A stretch of 34,156 nt of DNA from Chloroflexi bacterium OLB13 (GTDB lineage Bacteria > Chloroflexota > Anaerolineae > Aggregatilineales > Phototrophicaceae), in the NCBI GenBank assembly GCA_001567485.1, contig JZRA01000058.1:1-34156 (forward strand), written 5' to 3'. The notes below the pieces were generated by a model. It did no database searches. It saw only the letters and a program-made list of their open reading frames with translations, and was not told the DNA's origin. Position 1 is the first letter of the stretch; each line of letters starts with the position of its first letter. A program made the translations under genes and the position numbers. Below, piece after piece: positions 26,001-33,001 of the stretch.

Positions 26001-27626
26001 GAACACGCTGCCGTTGGTACCGGCGACGGCATCCTGTGTGTCGACGGTGTCGTCGGCGCTGTCGTGGAAGGCCAAGCCGTTCGGGCCGAACTTGTTGTTC
26101 GACACCAGCGCCCAACCCGACTTCTGATCACCGGGGTTGTTGATGCCGCCGGTGGTGATGAAGTCGAAACGCTCGTCGGCGTTGTTGAGCGTCCACAGCC
26201 GATCCATGTTGAAGGTCTGCTGCGTCTTGTCCTTGAACTCGACATCGTCGACGTGCCACTGCCGGTTGCCGCCCGCGCCCGAGGAAATCCGCATCGCGAA
26301 CCGGAAGGTCAGGCGGTTACTGGTGAACCCCGTCATATACGGCGCCAGATCGACCACGTTGCGCGTCCAGTTGAAGTTGGTCGTGCCGGCGCGGCCGAGG
26401 TCGATCTTCTGCCACGTCATCGCGCTGCGGTTGGCGGTCGGCGGGAAGGCCAACGGATCGACCGGAATATACTCGGCGACCTCAAGCCACCCATCCGTGC
26501 CGGCGCTGCCGAAGTCCCACGTGTCCCAGAAGATCATCTGCGGATTGGTCATGCTGGCCGGGATACGGACGGCGCCGCGCCACTCCAGATAGCACAGCGT
26601 GCCGCTCTGATTGTCGCCCAGCACGTAATCGTCGAACAGGTTGCGCTCGGTGTTGGAGTCGTTCTCGTCGTCGGAAATGCCCCAACCGCAGTTGAAGCTG
26701 CCGCCTGAGACCGTGCCGGTTCCGTCCACTGCCGAGTCGTCGGGGTTCGCGCCTGAGCCGAGCACCTCGACCTTCAGGATCGACGTGCCGCCGGCCTGAT
26801 AGTAGTCGACCTCAATGGTGTGCGCGCCGGCGGCCACAGACAGCGAGCCGGTATAGAGCGTCGCGGCCTGATCCTTCCAGCTGTTGGTGTCGCCATTGGA
26901 GTCGGCGATGGTGACGGGGCTGCCATCGAGGCGGACGCGCGCACCATCGTTGGTCACCACACGGAAGGATAAGCTCATGGCGGACGGAAGCTCGATAGTG
27001 CGCGTAAACGTCGCCGAGAAATCGGTCGAACGCCAGCCGGCGACGAATTCACCGTTGTAGTCCAGCGCCCAAATACCGGAAATGACGTGGTCGGGCGTGC
27101 CGGACAGCGTGCGGTTAGGATAGAATTCGCCCGTCCACGGCAGGCCGCCGAGGGCGATATTGTTGTCGATACGCCAACGGCGTCCTTCGTCCGCGGTGTC
27201 CTTGAACGGCGCGTCCTTGTAGTCGTCACCGTAGGTCGGCGTCAGCGTCGGCGTCGAGGTTGGCGCCGGCACGGTGGCCGTATATGTGTTGGTCGGCGTG
27301 GGCGAAGGGCCTGCCGTCGGGATGTCGGTCGGGTTGGCCGGTGTGTTGGTGGCGACCGCGCCGCCGGTCGGCGTGAACTCGAAGACTTTCGTCACGGTGC
27401 CCCAGAACTCGTCGCGGTCGGGCGCGTCGCCGACGACCGTCTGCTGCAAGATGTCGTTCACCACAGCATTGAACAGGTTCGATGTCACCGGCGCGCTCGC
27501 GGCGAGTGCCAGCCCGAAGGCGATGCCAACAAGGACTGCGATCAGGGCGTATTCGATAATCGCCTGACCGCGCTCGCGCATGGGCGTGTGAGTGTGAGAT
27601 GTAGGTTCAGGGTGCAGGTGCGACAT
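23007..27626 (-). CDS. 1539-residue surface protein with Flp-type prepilin N-terminus, PA14-like and repeated jelly-roll-like domains
   Basis: The first 60 residues are those of a Flp/type IVb prepilin: a short basic leader ending RERG, then QAIIEYALIAVLVGIAFGLA with Glu at +5 and Tyr at +6, the prepilin-peptidase signature. Ordinary Flp pilins are 50-80 residues; this protein continues for almost 1500. A Thr/Pro linker (TPANPTDIPTAGPSPTPTNT) leads to a PA14-like domain (~residues 150-285, with VVTNDGARVRLDGSPV). After it come about five large modules, each ending in a similar strand: WHVDDVEF, GWWIDQIRLG, GIYIDDIRFG, GWYLDGIDI and DGWWIASIRV, spaced 215-390 residues, resembling MAM/jelly-roll folds. 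PA14 suggests carbohydrate binding. No Tad assembly genes are in the window. The protein could be a pilus-tip adhesin or a pseudopilin-anchored surface protein. Confidence 0.88.
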   Translation of the reverse strand: MSHLHPEPTSHTHTPMRERGQAIIEYALIAVLVGIAFGLALAASAPVTSNLFNAVVNDILQQTVVGDAPDRDEFWGTVTKVFEFTPTGGAVATNTPANPTDIPTAGPSPTPTNTYTATVPAPTSTPTLTPTYGDDYKDAPFKDTADEGRRWRIDNNIALGGLPWTGEFYPNRTLSGTPDHVISGIWALDYNGEFVAGWRSTDFSATFTRTIELPSAMSLSFRVVTNDGARVRLDGSPVTIADSNGDTNSWKDQAATLYTGSLSVAAGAHTIEVDYYQAGGTSILKVEVLGSGANPDDSAVDGTGTVSGGSFNCGWGISDDENDSNTERNLFDDYVLGDNQSGTLCYLEWRGAVRIPASMTNPQMIFWDTWDFGSAGTDGWLEVAEYIPVDPLAFPPTANRSAMTWQKIDLGRAGTTNFNWTRNVVDLAPYMTGFTSNRLTFRFAMRISSGAGGNRQWHVDDVEFKDKTQQTFNMDRLWTLNNADERFDFITTGGINNPGDQKSGWALVSNNKFGPNGLAFHDSADDTVDTQDAVAGTNGSVFTYYKRHNDSPVSNNINDVRVNYLEFDGFIDLTTLPATDSFGNDGDPVLSFYQGYHVGSRTGLVVQYSTTPYDVAPAVWTTFPDGEIRPITATGEIKQTTLQETVISLKSIPGAPTQIRIRFAMLVHAQADTKDGWWIDQIRLGRDETPKYTDYPFSDDVQNEGPLYFWRYTGTWGPTDEHGHVRVGAPATDVEYSYGASPNSNYIDGQTTYLTLRWPIDLYNDTTGKIVLIGPGVTTGTNSYSPAATNPVLTFFHRRELASADQFIIQWKRVDEPDTDYRTLWIYRHNMGRAINRTWEPTKVSLYPILRQIALDGGGAPGVGTGAALRDDDVVIRFALGADASASERGIYIDDIRFGEDATPVWRLWPVLENRNDWFTGTTIGSGSGSTFFSEPDGSVDGRRFENDWKLGGTWNAVDFEARAGSGAMSFHDSVLGGQDRAPVGYDSDFGDSAWATLGNTYSILELDRVFDLRGVYADDEAPVLNFWSRYHIGRNTTLRVQVSREDTRSLTAIDTAAQTTCGPNILQCYTFERGWLPWADVTSPYFPIGSTSGDSKSYGWRRYQIDLSPYAYSVINSTAGSRIRIRFVYDALTTTTNYDGWYLDGIDIRYRTPYSNITVIQNSNFIDYAGSMVNWIPEGLWGLDPNITLGGSGAIVNLGVWTGNWINCADCESIGAGLGYTGGNRYRMGVDHVLEVLNRTPVATVPYTQINIAPSCKPVTALPSCDYFAGEFTLDVLVDGVSFQNGVRNFSTRSDDGVRLKVEELDSGGTPIPPTPFTWNVINNWTDHGPTTNTGSFNFLFGRRYRLTLQFYEKTGGAVIQLSVSDGSYSFSDSPKYGGGLTPDIPPLAYANTSLLGNHVLDLTTMDPGSYALLGIENKYRSHTYNQLRVEVSTDGGFTWVGKDSDHDGGASDDADYGDGVVGLGNPYSDPWQLRTYNLSAYNGKQILLRFRYDRQNSDCYRRWDCDNSNAISNPSLNLVDGYYDGWWIASIRVLKFP

Positions 27627-27806
27627 AGCGACCCCGGCATAGTGTGCCAGCTATTCCGTCTGAATTGCAGTGTACCGAAACATTGGCCGTTAGAGGCAGG
27701 TTTTTTTGTCGGAGAGTTGTACGGAACCATTCACACATTATTGACATGCGCGTTCGCTTCCCTCATGCCATACTCTGCGGATCGTGCCGGATCAAGGACG
27801 TGTGTG

Positions 27807-28451
27807 ATGAACGACCCAACGCCCTACCCGCCCGAATACTTCGCGCGTGAGGACGACAGCGACGATCGTCACTTTTACCGCATGCCGCGCAAAGTCGTGC
27901 ACATCGATCAGCCGGCCGTCGACATGCTGCGTGAACGCGTGTTCCGTCCGCTGCTGCCTGCGGGCGGGCGCATCCTCGACCTGATGAGCAGTTGGCGGTC
28001 GCATCTGCCGCCGGACGTGGCGCTGGGCCGTGTGGTCGGGTTGGGATTGAACGGCGAAGAGATGGCCGATAACCCGCAGCTCGACGATTACGTTGAGCAC
28101 GACCTCAACACGACGCCCGACCTCCCCTTCGCGGACGGCGCGTTTGACGCCGCACTGTGCACCGTGTCGATACAGTATCTCACGCGCCCGGTCGAAGTCT
28201 TCAGCGAGGTGCGACGTGTCCTCATCCCCGGAGCGCCGTTCATCGTCAGCTTCAGCAACCGCTGTTTTCCATCAAAGGCCGTCTGGGTGTGGTTGTTCAC
28301 GGACGACGCTAAGCATCAGGCGCTGGTGATCGATTATCTGGAGCGCGCAGGATTCGACGGCATTCACACCGCAGATCACGCGCCGCGCTCAGGTGATCCA
28401 CTCTACGCGGTCATCGGCCATGCGCCGAAGGACGTGCTGAGGGGTAAGTGA
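27807..28451 (+). CDS. Class I SAM-dependent methyltransferase
   Basis: A 214-residue methyltransferase with the SAM-binding motif GGRILDLMSSWRSHLPP (the variant LDLMSSW replaces the usual GxGxG, as in a family shared with cyanobacteria and plants), an acidic second strand (VVGLGLNGEEMADN), the DLPFADGAFDAALCTVSIQYL motif and VRRVLIPGAPFIVSFSNRCF. The start ATG 27807 has AAGG nine bases upstream; the frame is open far upstream only because it crosses the antisense of the giant gene. An exact TTGACA at 27741-27746 with CATACT downstream could be part of a promoter, though the spacing is poor. The substrate is unknown. It is a single-gene unit facing a convergent dehydrogenase gene. Confidence 0.88.
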   Translation: MNDPTPYPPEYFAREDDSDDRHFYRMPRKVVHIDQPAVDMLRERVFRPLLPAGGRILDLMSSWRSHLPPDVALGRVVGLGLNGEEMADNPQLDDYVEHDLNTTPDLPFADGAFDAALCTVSIQYLTRPVEVFSEVRRVLIPGAPFIVSFSNRCFPSKAVWVWLFTDDAKHQALVIDYLERAGFDGIHTADHAPRSGDPLYAVIGHAPKDVLRGK

Positions 28452-28655
28452 TGAGGGGGCAGCGGTCAGGGATTAGGATTCCGGTCGACGTTCCCGAATG
28501 GTCACCCATCGGTCTATTCACGAGGCAGAGAGGGACGGGGCGGCCAATCCCTCGCTCAGCGACCAGTCTCCAGTTTTGCGCTGTGGATAAGCGATTGAGC
28601 GAAAACGCTGCATCTTGACTGGCGGCTGAAATCTGGCGGCTTTCAACTCCTCACT
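28452..28655. other. Intergenic region between convergent genes
   Basis: This 204-base gap follows the methyltransferase and precedes the stop of the dehydrogenase. It carries the GGGACGGGGC / TCCCTC repeat-like piece (28530-28552) that resembles the one near 20345, TTTCAACTCCT near 28640, and one perfect TGTGGATAA (28582-28590). No gene or clear terminator is visible. Confidence 0.5.
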
Positions 28656-29660
28656 TTAATCCGCAACGTCGGCGACGGCGACGACTTGGCCGGTGTGCTG
28701 GCTTCGCGTGGCGGCGATGGCGGCTTGGAGGGCGGCGCGCGCGTCCTGCGCTGTCACGGCGGGCGGCTTGCCGTCGCGCACACAGGTGACGAATGCGGCG
28801 ATCTGCGCGGTATAGGCCGGGCCGAAGCGTTCCGGAAAATGCGGCACGACATCATGGCGGACGCCGGCTTTAGTCAGCGTGAGGACGGCCGTCTCTTGTA
28901 AATAGCCGATCTGCAGCGCGCCCTCGGTGCCGACGACCTCACCGCGGATGTCATAGCCGTATTTGGCGGTGCGGCTGACTTCGATATTGCCCAACCCGCC
29001 GCTTTCAAACTTGAGCGTGATCTGCGCGTTGTCGACATCGCCGACCGTCGTCAGTTCGGGGTACACCAGCGCCGCGGTCTCCGCATACACGCGCTGGATT
29101 TCGTCGCCCGTCAGCCAGCGCACGACATCGAAATCGTGGATGCCCATGTCGACGATCAGGCCGCCGCTCACGGATGGATCAGCGTATTCGAGGCTGGTGC
29201 GATACGGATCGCGCCCGATCGAGCGAATCATAACCGGCGTGCCGATCACCCCCGCGTCGATCTGGCGCTTGGCTTCGCTGTACGCGCGGTCGAAGCGCCG
29301 CATGAACCCGATCTGCAGCAGCACGCCGGCGCTGTTGACCGCCGCGATCATCTCGTCCGTCTCGCGCAGGGTGAGGGCGGTCGGCTTTTCGCAGAAGATC
29401 GCCTTCCCGGCCTGCGCCGCCGCGATCACGATCTCGCGATGGGTATGGGTCGGCGTCGTCACGATCACCGCGTCGACGTGCGGGTCGGCCAGCAGGACGG
29501 TGTAGTCCTCGGCCGTCGTGACGCTGTACTGCGCCAGCACAGAGGGCTGAGGATCACTGACAGCGACCAGTTCGGCGTCCTCCAGTTGGCCGGCGACGAA
29601 ATTCGCATACACGCGGCCCATGCGTCCCAACCCGATGACTCCGATGCCGATCTTTGCCAT
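28656..29660 (-). CDS. Gfo/Idh/MocA dehydrogenase, inositol 2-dehydrogenase-like
   Basis: A 334-residue NAD(P)-dependent dehydrogenase. It has the Rossmann motif GIGVIGLGRMGRVYANF at the N-terminus, the family EKP motif (IFCEKPTALT) with the catalytic Lys, and GGLIVDMGIHDFDVVRWL, whose Asp/His pair belongs to the inositol dehydrogenase active site. Segments such as LLQIGFMRRFDRAYSEAKRQ closely resemble IolG, which oxidises myo-inositol to scyllo-inosose. The ATG at 29660 has AGGAA nine bases upstream. The upstream neighbour on the same strand is iolE-like, supporting an inositol-degradation pair, although iolD, iolB, iolC and iolJ are not in the window. Other sugar substrates remain possible. 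Confidence 0.9.
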   Translation of the reverse strand: MAKIGIGVIGLGRMGRVYANFVAGQLEDAELVAVSDPQPSVLAQYSVTTAEDYTVLLADPHVDAVIVTTPTHTHREIVIAAAQAGKAIFCEKPTALTLRETDEMIAAVNSAGVLLQIGFMRRFDRAYSEAKRQIDAGVIGTPVMIRSIGRDPYRTSLEYADPSVSGGLIVDMGIHDFDVVRWLTGDEIQRVYAETAALVYPELTTVGDVDNAQITLKFESGGLGNIEVSRTAKYGYDIRGEVVGTEGALQIGYLQETAVLTLTKAGVRHDVVPHFPERFGPAYTAQIAAFVTCVRDGKPPAVTAQDARAALQAAIAATRSQHTGQVVAVADVAD

Positions 29661-29779
29661 AGCACGCGTTCCTGATAGACCCGCGATATCGCAGAATACG
29701 CCGCGGTTACGTCGAATAGATGTGATAGACGATCACCGGCCCGGATCGTTCTGCGCCTCGCCCGTGATCCGATAAACGC

Positions 29780-29809
29780 AGGTGCTGAGCACTCAAGCAC
29801 TCAGCACCT
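29780..29809. terminator. Perfect 10-bp hairpin between iolE-like and iolG-like genes
   Basis: AGGTGCTGAG (29780-29789) and CTCAGCACCT (29800-29809) form a perfect stem around a 10-base loop, 12 bases after the iolE-like stop. On the minus strand it is followed by GCGTTTATC, a weak T tract. It may be a partial terminator or an RNA-stability element that lowers iolG expression, or part of the dispersed CACTCAGCAC repeat. Confidence 0.45.
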
Positions 29810-29821
29810 ACAGCTCCGGTA

Positions 29822-30717
29822 TCAGTAGCCGATTGAGCGCAGATACTGCCGGTTGCGGGCGACGGCTTGTTTCGGCGCGTCGATGTCCTCCACCAGCACG
29901 TCTTGTTCGACGATTGCCCAGCCGTCGTAGCCGAGCGCCTCCATCGCCTTCATCACGCCGGGGAAATCGACTGCGCCGTGGCCCAGTTCGCAGAACACGC
30001 CGCGTTTAACCGCCTCGAAGTAGTCGGCCTCGTCCGCGTCGCAGGTTTCCTTGACGGCCGGGTCGAAGTCCTTGAGATGCAGGTAGCGCACCCGTTCGCC
30101 GTGCTGATGAATGCACTCGACGGCGTCGCCACCGGCGAAGTGATAGTGGCCGGTATCAAGGCACAGCCCGACCAGCGCCGGATCGGTGGCATCGAGCAGC
30201 GCGCGGTCTCTTCCGGCGTTTCGACGTAGCCGGCGCAGTGATGATGAAACACCGTCTCCAAACCAAGCTGGTCATGGATTTCGCGCGCGATCCGGTTGAC
30301 CGCTTCGCCGACAATCGCCCATGCTGCGGCGTCCAGCAGCGATCCACTGCGGCGGCCGGCCTGCTTGACCAGCTCCGGCACCGAGCCACTGTCATCGGCC
30401 AGCACGACATGATGCGCGCCGCAAGCCGCCAGCACCCGTCCGAACTTGAGCGCGTTCGCCAGCGCCTCATCGTGGCGGGCAGGATCGACCAGCGGAACCG
30501 GCACGAACGACGACAGAAGCTTCAAGCCACGCGCATCCAGCGCCGCTTGAAGCACGACCGGATCAGAGGGCATGAACCCCCACGGGCCGTATTCGAGCGC
30601 GTCATAACCCGCTTCCTTGATCTGATCGAGCACTTGATCGGGCGTGTAACGCTGCACCGCGCCCTCAAACTCGAAAATACCCCAGCAAACCGGGGCGGTC
30701 GCAATCCTGATCGTCAT
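29822..30717 (-). CDS. Inosose dehydratase-like sugar isomerase/dehydratase (TIM barrel), frameshifted
   Basis: A xylose-isomerase-like TIM-barrel protein, most like IolE, which dehydrates scyllo-inosose in inositol breakdown. The first frame, from ATG 30717 (AAGGA five bases upstream), has IRIATAPVCWGIFEFEGA, GYDALEYGPWGFMPSD and the metal-site segment VFHHHCAGYVETPEETA. The frame then turns to nonsense near 30196-30207, while the next frame continues LLDATDPALVGLCLDTGHYH, then FAGGDAVECI, RYLHLKDFDP and ELGHGAVDFPGVMKAMEALG to the stop. One added base gives 298 residues, the normal IolE length. An internal ATG/GTG restart would lose the first half of the barrel, so as written the gene is inactive. 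The dehydrogenase follows 161 bases downstream. Confidence 0.87.
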
Positions 30718-30803
30718 TGTTCCTTACTACCTCCACGAGCCGCGCATGATTCCTACCATCGTTCGAGTCTAGCGCGCCTACCGACCGTCTGCTATGCGTC
30801 AGC

Positions 30804-30830
30804 TAGACAACCCGGAGTCTCACCTATAAT
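30804..30830 (+). promoter_or_regulatory. Candidate promoter of the LCP gene
   Basis: TAGACA (30804-30809) and an exact TATAAT (30825-30830) are 15 bases apart, a little close. The start of RNA near 30837 would be just ahead of the LCP ATG at 30871. The -10 overlaps an in-frame ATG at 30828, which argues against that codon as the start. Confidence 0.45.
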
Positions 30831-30870
30831 GAGAGTCGTCATCATTCACGCGGTATGGGGCTATTCCATC

Positions 30871-31779
30871 ATGCGACGCCTTGTCTTCGCCTTACTTCTG
30901 GCTGTCATAACGCTGACCGCGGCGGCCCCCACCGCCGCGCAAGGACGCTGGGACGGCAAGAGCCGCTTCACGATTCTCGTCATGGGCATGGATCGCCGCC
31001 CCGGCGCGCGTGACACGCTCAACACACGCACCGACGCCATGCTGATCGTCAGCGTTGACCCAGCGACCAACAAGATCGGCGTGCTGCACGTCCCGCGTGA
31101 TCTGCACTTGGCGGCGCTCGACAGCGACTCGTTGATCCGCGCCAATACGCTGATGATCCGCGGCGAGGCGATACAGGAAGGATACGGCCCGTTCTACGCG
31201 ATGGACACGCTGGGCTACAACCTCGGCATCTTCATCGACGGCTTCATCGCCTTCGACTTCGAGGCGTTCATCACGCTGGTCGACGCGCTCGGCGGCGTCG
31301 AGGTCACGATCAACTATGCGATCAGCGACCCGACCTACCCCGACATGAACTACGGCATCGACCCGTTCTATCTCTCGTCCGGGACGCATCTATTGGACGG
31401 CCGCACCGCGCTCAAGTTCGCGCGCACCCGCCACGGCGACAATGATTACCTGCGCGGCGAGCGCCAGATGCAGATATTCAAGGCGCTCGGCCTGAAGGCC
31501 ACCGACGGCTCGGTGCTGCCCGGTTTGCTGCAGCAGGCCCCGCAGTTGATGGAGTCACTCGAGGGACACGTCTATACCGACCTGACCGTGGATGAACTAG
31601 CACCGCTGGCGCTGTTCGCCGCCTTCGTCCCGGTCGAGTACGTCGTGACCGGAAGCCTGAGCGGGCGGTATATCGCGACGGTGCAGGTGCCGGGCACGAC
31701 CGAGCGCGTGCAGACGCCGAACCGCACCGTGCTGGAAGACCTGATGCGGCAGACCTTCGGCGCTGATTACGCGGGTTAG
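30871..31779 (+). CDS. LytR-CpsA-Psr (LCP) family cell-wall glycopolymer transferase
   Basis: A 302-residue exported LCP protein; the family moves undecaprenyl-linked glycopolymers onto peptidoglycan or other surface acceptors. The signal peptide is MRRLVFALLLAVITLTAA ending TAAQ. The LCP domain has FTILVMGMDRRPGARDTLNT with its conserved Arg and Asp, TDAMLIVSVDPATNKIGVLH, VPRDL, and the C-terminal ARTRHGDNDYLRGERQMQIF motif whose Arg residues bind the pyrophosphate. ATG 30871 is chosen because the signal peptide starts there and the -10 element overlaps the earlier ATG. A GGGG lies ten bases upstream. It is divergent from iolE and its stop is six bases from the stop of the convergent VOC-GNAT gene. 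Confidence 0.93.
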   Translation: MRRLVFALLLAVITLTAAAPTAAQGRWDGKSRFTILVMGMDRRPGARDTLNTRTDAMLIVSVDPATNKIGVLHVPRDLHLAALDSDSLIRANTLMIRGEAIQEGYGPFYAMDTLGYNLGIFIDGFIAFDFEAFITLVDALGGVEVTINYAISDPTYPDMNYGIDPFYLSSGTHLLDGRTALKFARTRHGDNDYLRGERQMQIFKALGLKATDGSVLPGLLQQAPQLMESLEGHVYTDLTVDELAPLALFAAFVPVEYVVTGSLSGRYIATVQVPGTTERVQTPNRTVLEDLMRQTFGADYAG

Positions 31780-31785
31780 CGGTCT

Positions 31786-32643
31786 CTACAGCTCGATCCA
31801 CCAGCGGAATGTATCGACATCGCGCCCTTCTACGCGGATGCGATCTTGCAGCGTACCTCCGTTGGCCTTGATAACGCGGATGCTGCGCTCGTTGGTCACG
31901 TCGGTCGTGAGCATGACACGGCGGAACCCCAGCCTGCGCGCATGCTCCAAACCGAGCCGCAGGATCAGTGTGCCGTAGCCCTTACCGCGCTCGGTCGGGC
32001 GCAGCTCATAGCCGACATGCCCGCCGAACCGTTCGAGCTTTGCGTTCAGGTGATGCCGGATCGACAGCCGGCCGATGAAGTGATCGCCGCGCATCAGCCA
32101 CAGGGCGGTATCGGCGACATAACCGGCGGGTGGATTCGATTCCATCGCCAGCAGGCGCGCAAGATAGCTGTCGAACGTATCCGGCGATACTTCCAGATAA
32201 CGGCCTTCCGGCTTGAACTCCTCGACCGCCTCTAAAAAACTCGCCCGGCAGCGGGCATGTGGCCGCACCAGATCGACAATCGGCGCGATGAACTCGACGC
32301 GGTTGCCGAACGGATCGCGGAATTCGAACCGGTCGTAACCGGGGATCGGTTCGCCGGCCTGCGCGGTGATCCCGCGCGCTTCGAGCTTGGCCCGCCACGC
32401 CGCCAGATCATCGACTTCATACGCGAGGTGCGCTTTGGTGGCCGTCCGGTCAGCGCCCTGTTCCACACCGACATGCAGCTGTTGATCGCCGACCGCAGCC
32501 CAGAACCCGCCGCGCGCGATCAGCGAGTCGGGCTTGGGGAGTTCTGACAGCCCTAAGACATCCAAATAGAACGCGCGCGCGCCCGCGACCTGATCGGGCG
32601 GCACGGTGATCTGCGCATGATGAAGGCGCACGACGCCGGACAT
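31786..32643 (-). CDS. Fusion of a VOC (glyoxalase-like) domain and a GNAT acetyltransferase
   Basis: A 285-residue cytoplasmic two-domain protein. Residues ~5-120 are a vicinal-oxygen-chelate domain: LHHAQITVPPDQVAGARAFY, HLAYEVDDLAAWRAKLEARG and FRDPFGNRVEFIAP, with His8/9, His of HLAYEV and Glu of VEFI as metal-ligand candidates. Residues ~130-285 are a GNAT fold, with VGYELRPTERGKGYGTLILR carrying the acetyl-CoA pyrophosphate-binding R/Q-x-x-G-x-G/A loop, and TDVTNERSIRVIKANGG near the end. The frame passes through the linker without interruption, so the fusion looks genuine. The ATG lies four bases after the glutaredoxin-like stop. A resistance or detoxification enzyme is plausible, but the substrate is unknown. 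Confidence 0.9.
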   Translation of the reverse strand: MSGVVRLHHAQITVPPDQVAGARAFYLDVLGLSELPKPDSLIARGGFWAAVGDQQLHVGVEQGADRTATKAHLAYEVDDLAAWRAKLEARGITAQAGEPIPGYDRFEFRDPFGNRVEFIAPIVDLVRPHARCRASFLEAVEEFKPEGRYLEVSPDTFDSYLARLLAMESNPPAGYVADTALWLMRGDHFIGRLSIRHHLNAKLERFGGHVGYELRPTERGKGYGTLILRLGLEHARRLGFRRVMLTTDVTNERSIRVIKANGGTLQDRIRVEGRDVDTFRWWIEL

Positions 32644-32647
32644 CGCG

Positions 32648-32998
32648 CTAACCCAGCACCCACTCGCTGGCGCGGGTCAGGCCGTGCTTGCGCAGCCATG
32701 CCAGCAGTTGATCGGTGCTCGGCTCGGTGAGCATACTGCCCCGGTCGATCCCACGCGGGGATGTGCCGGGCGTGATCGGCTCCGGCGGTGAGATCGGCTG
32801 AGCCGGGTCGCTATCGGCGACGTACAACGTGGGGATGCTCAAGAATCCCGTCCAGCGCAGCAGACGTTCGCGCACCGCCGGGTCAACGTCGTAATGCTGC
32901 TCGACATAGTCCACGCCGAGATCATCCAGAATGCGGCGGGCCAGCGTCGACTGAGGGCATCCGCTCGTGCGATTGATCATGACGAGGGTCAGTGGCAT
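32648..32998 (-). CDS. Glutaredoxin-like protein with a single active-site cysteine
   Basis: A 116-residue thioredoxin-fold protein. The N-terminal LTLVMINRTSGCPQSTLARR corresponds to the glutaredoxin first strand and active site, but the motif is CPQS (Cys14), so only one Cys is present, as in monothiol forms. The helix and strand after it (ILDDLGVDYVEQHYDVDPAV) and the cis-Pro loop (FLSIPTLYV) fit the fold. A long Pro-rich loop (DSDPAQPISPPEPITPGTSP) precedes a terminal helix. It lies three bases after the amidase stop and four before the VOC-GNAT start, so it belongs to that operon. It could act in thiol exchange; a role with the neighbours is not evident. Confidence 0.85.
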   Translation of the reverse strand: MPLTLVMINRTSGCPQSTLARRILDDLGVDYVEQHYDVDPAVRERLLRWTGFLSIPTLYVADSDPAQPISPPEPITPGTSPRGIDRGSMLTEPSTDQLLAWLRKHGLTRASEWVLG

Positions 32999-33001
32999 GG
33001 A

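Noticed and set aside
28582..28590. A perfect DnaA-box sequence (TGTGGATAA), and a looser one (TTGTGGACA) near 9477 beside rpmH
   Set aside because: Each occurs singly; no cluster, AT-rich unwinding region or dnaA gene is present, so an origin of replication is not supported.
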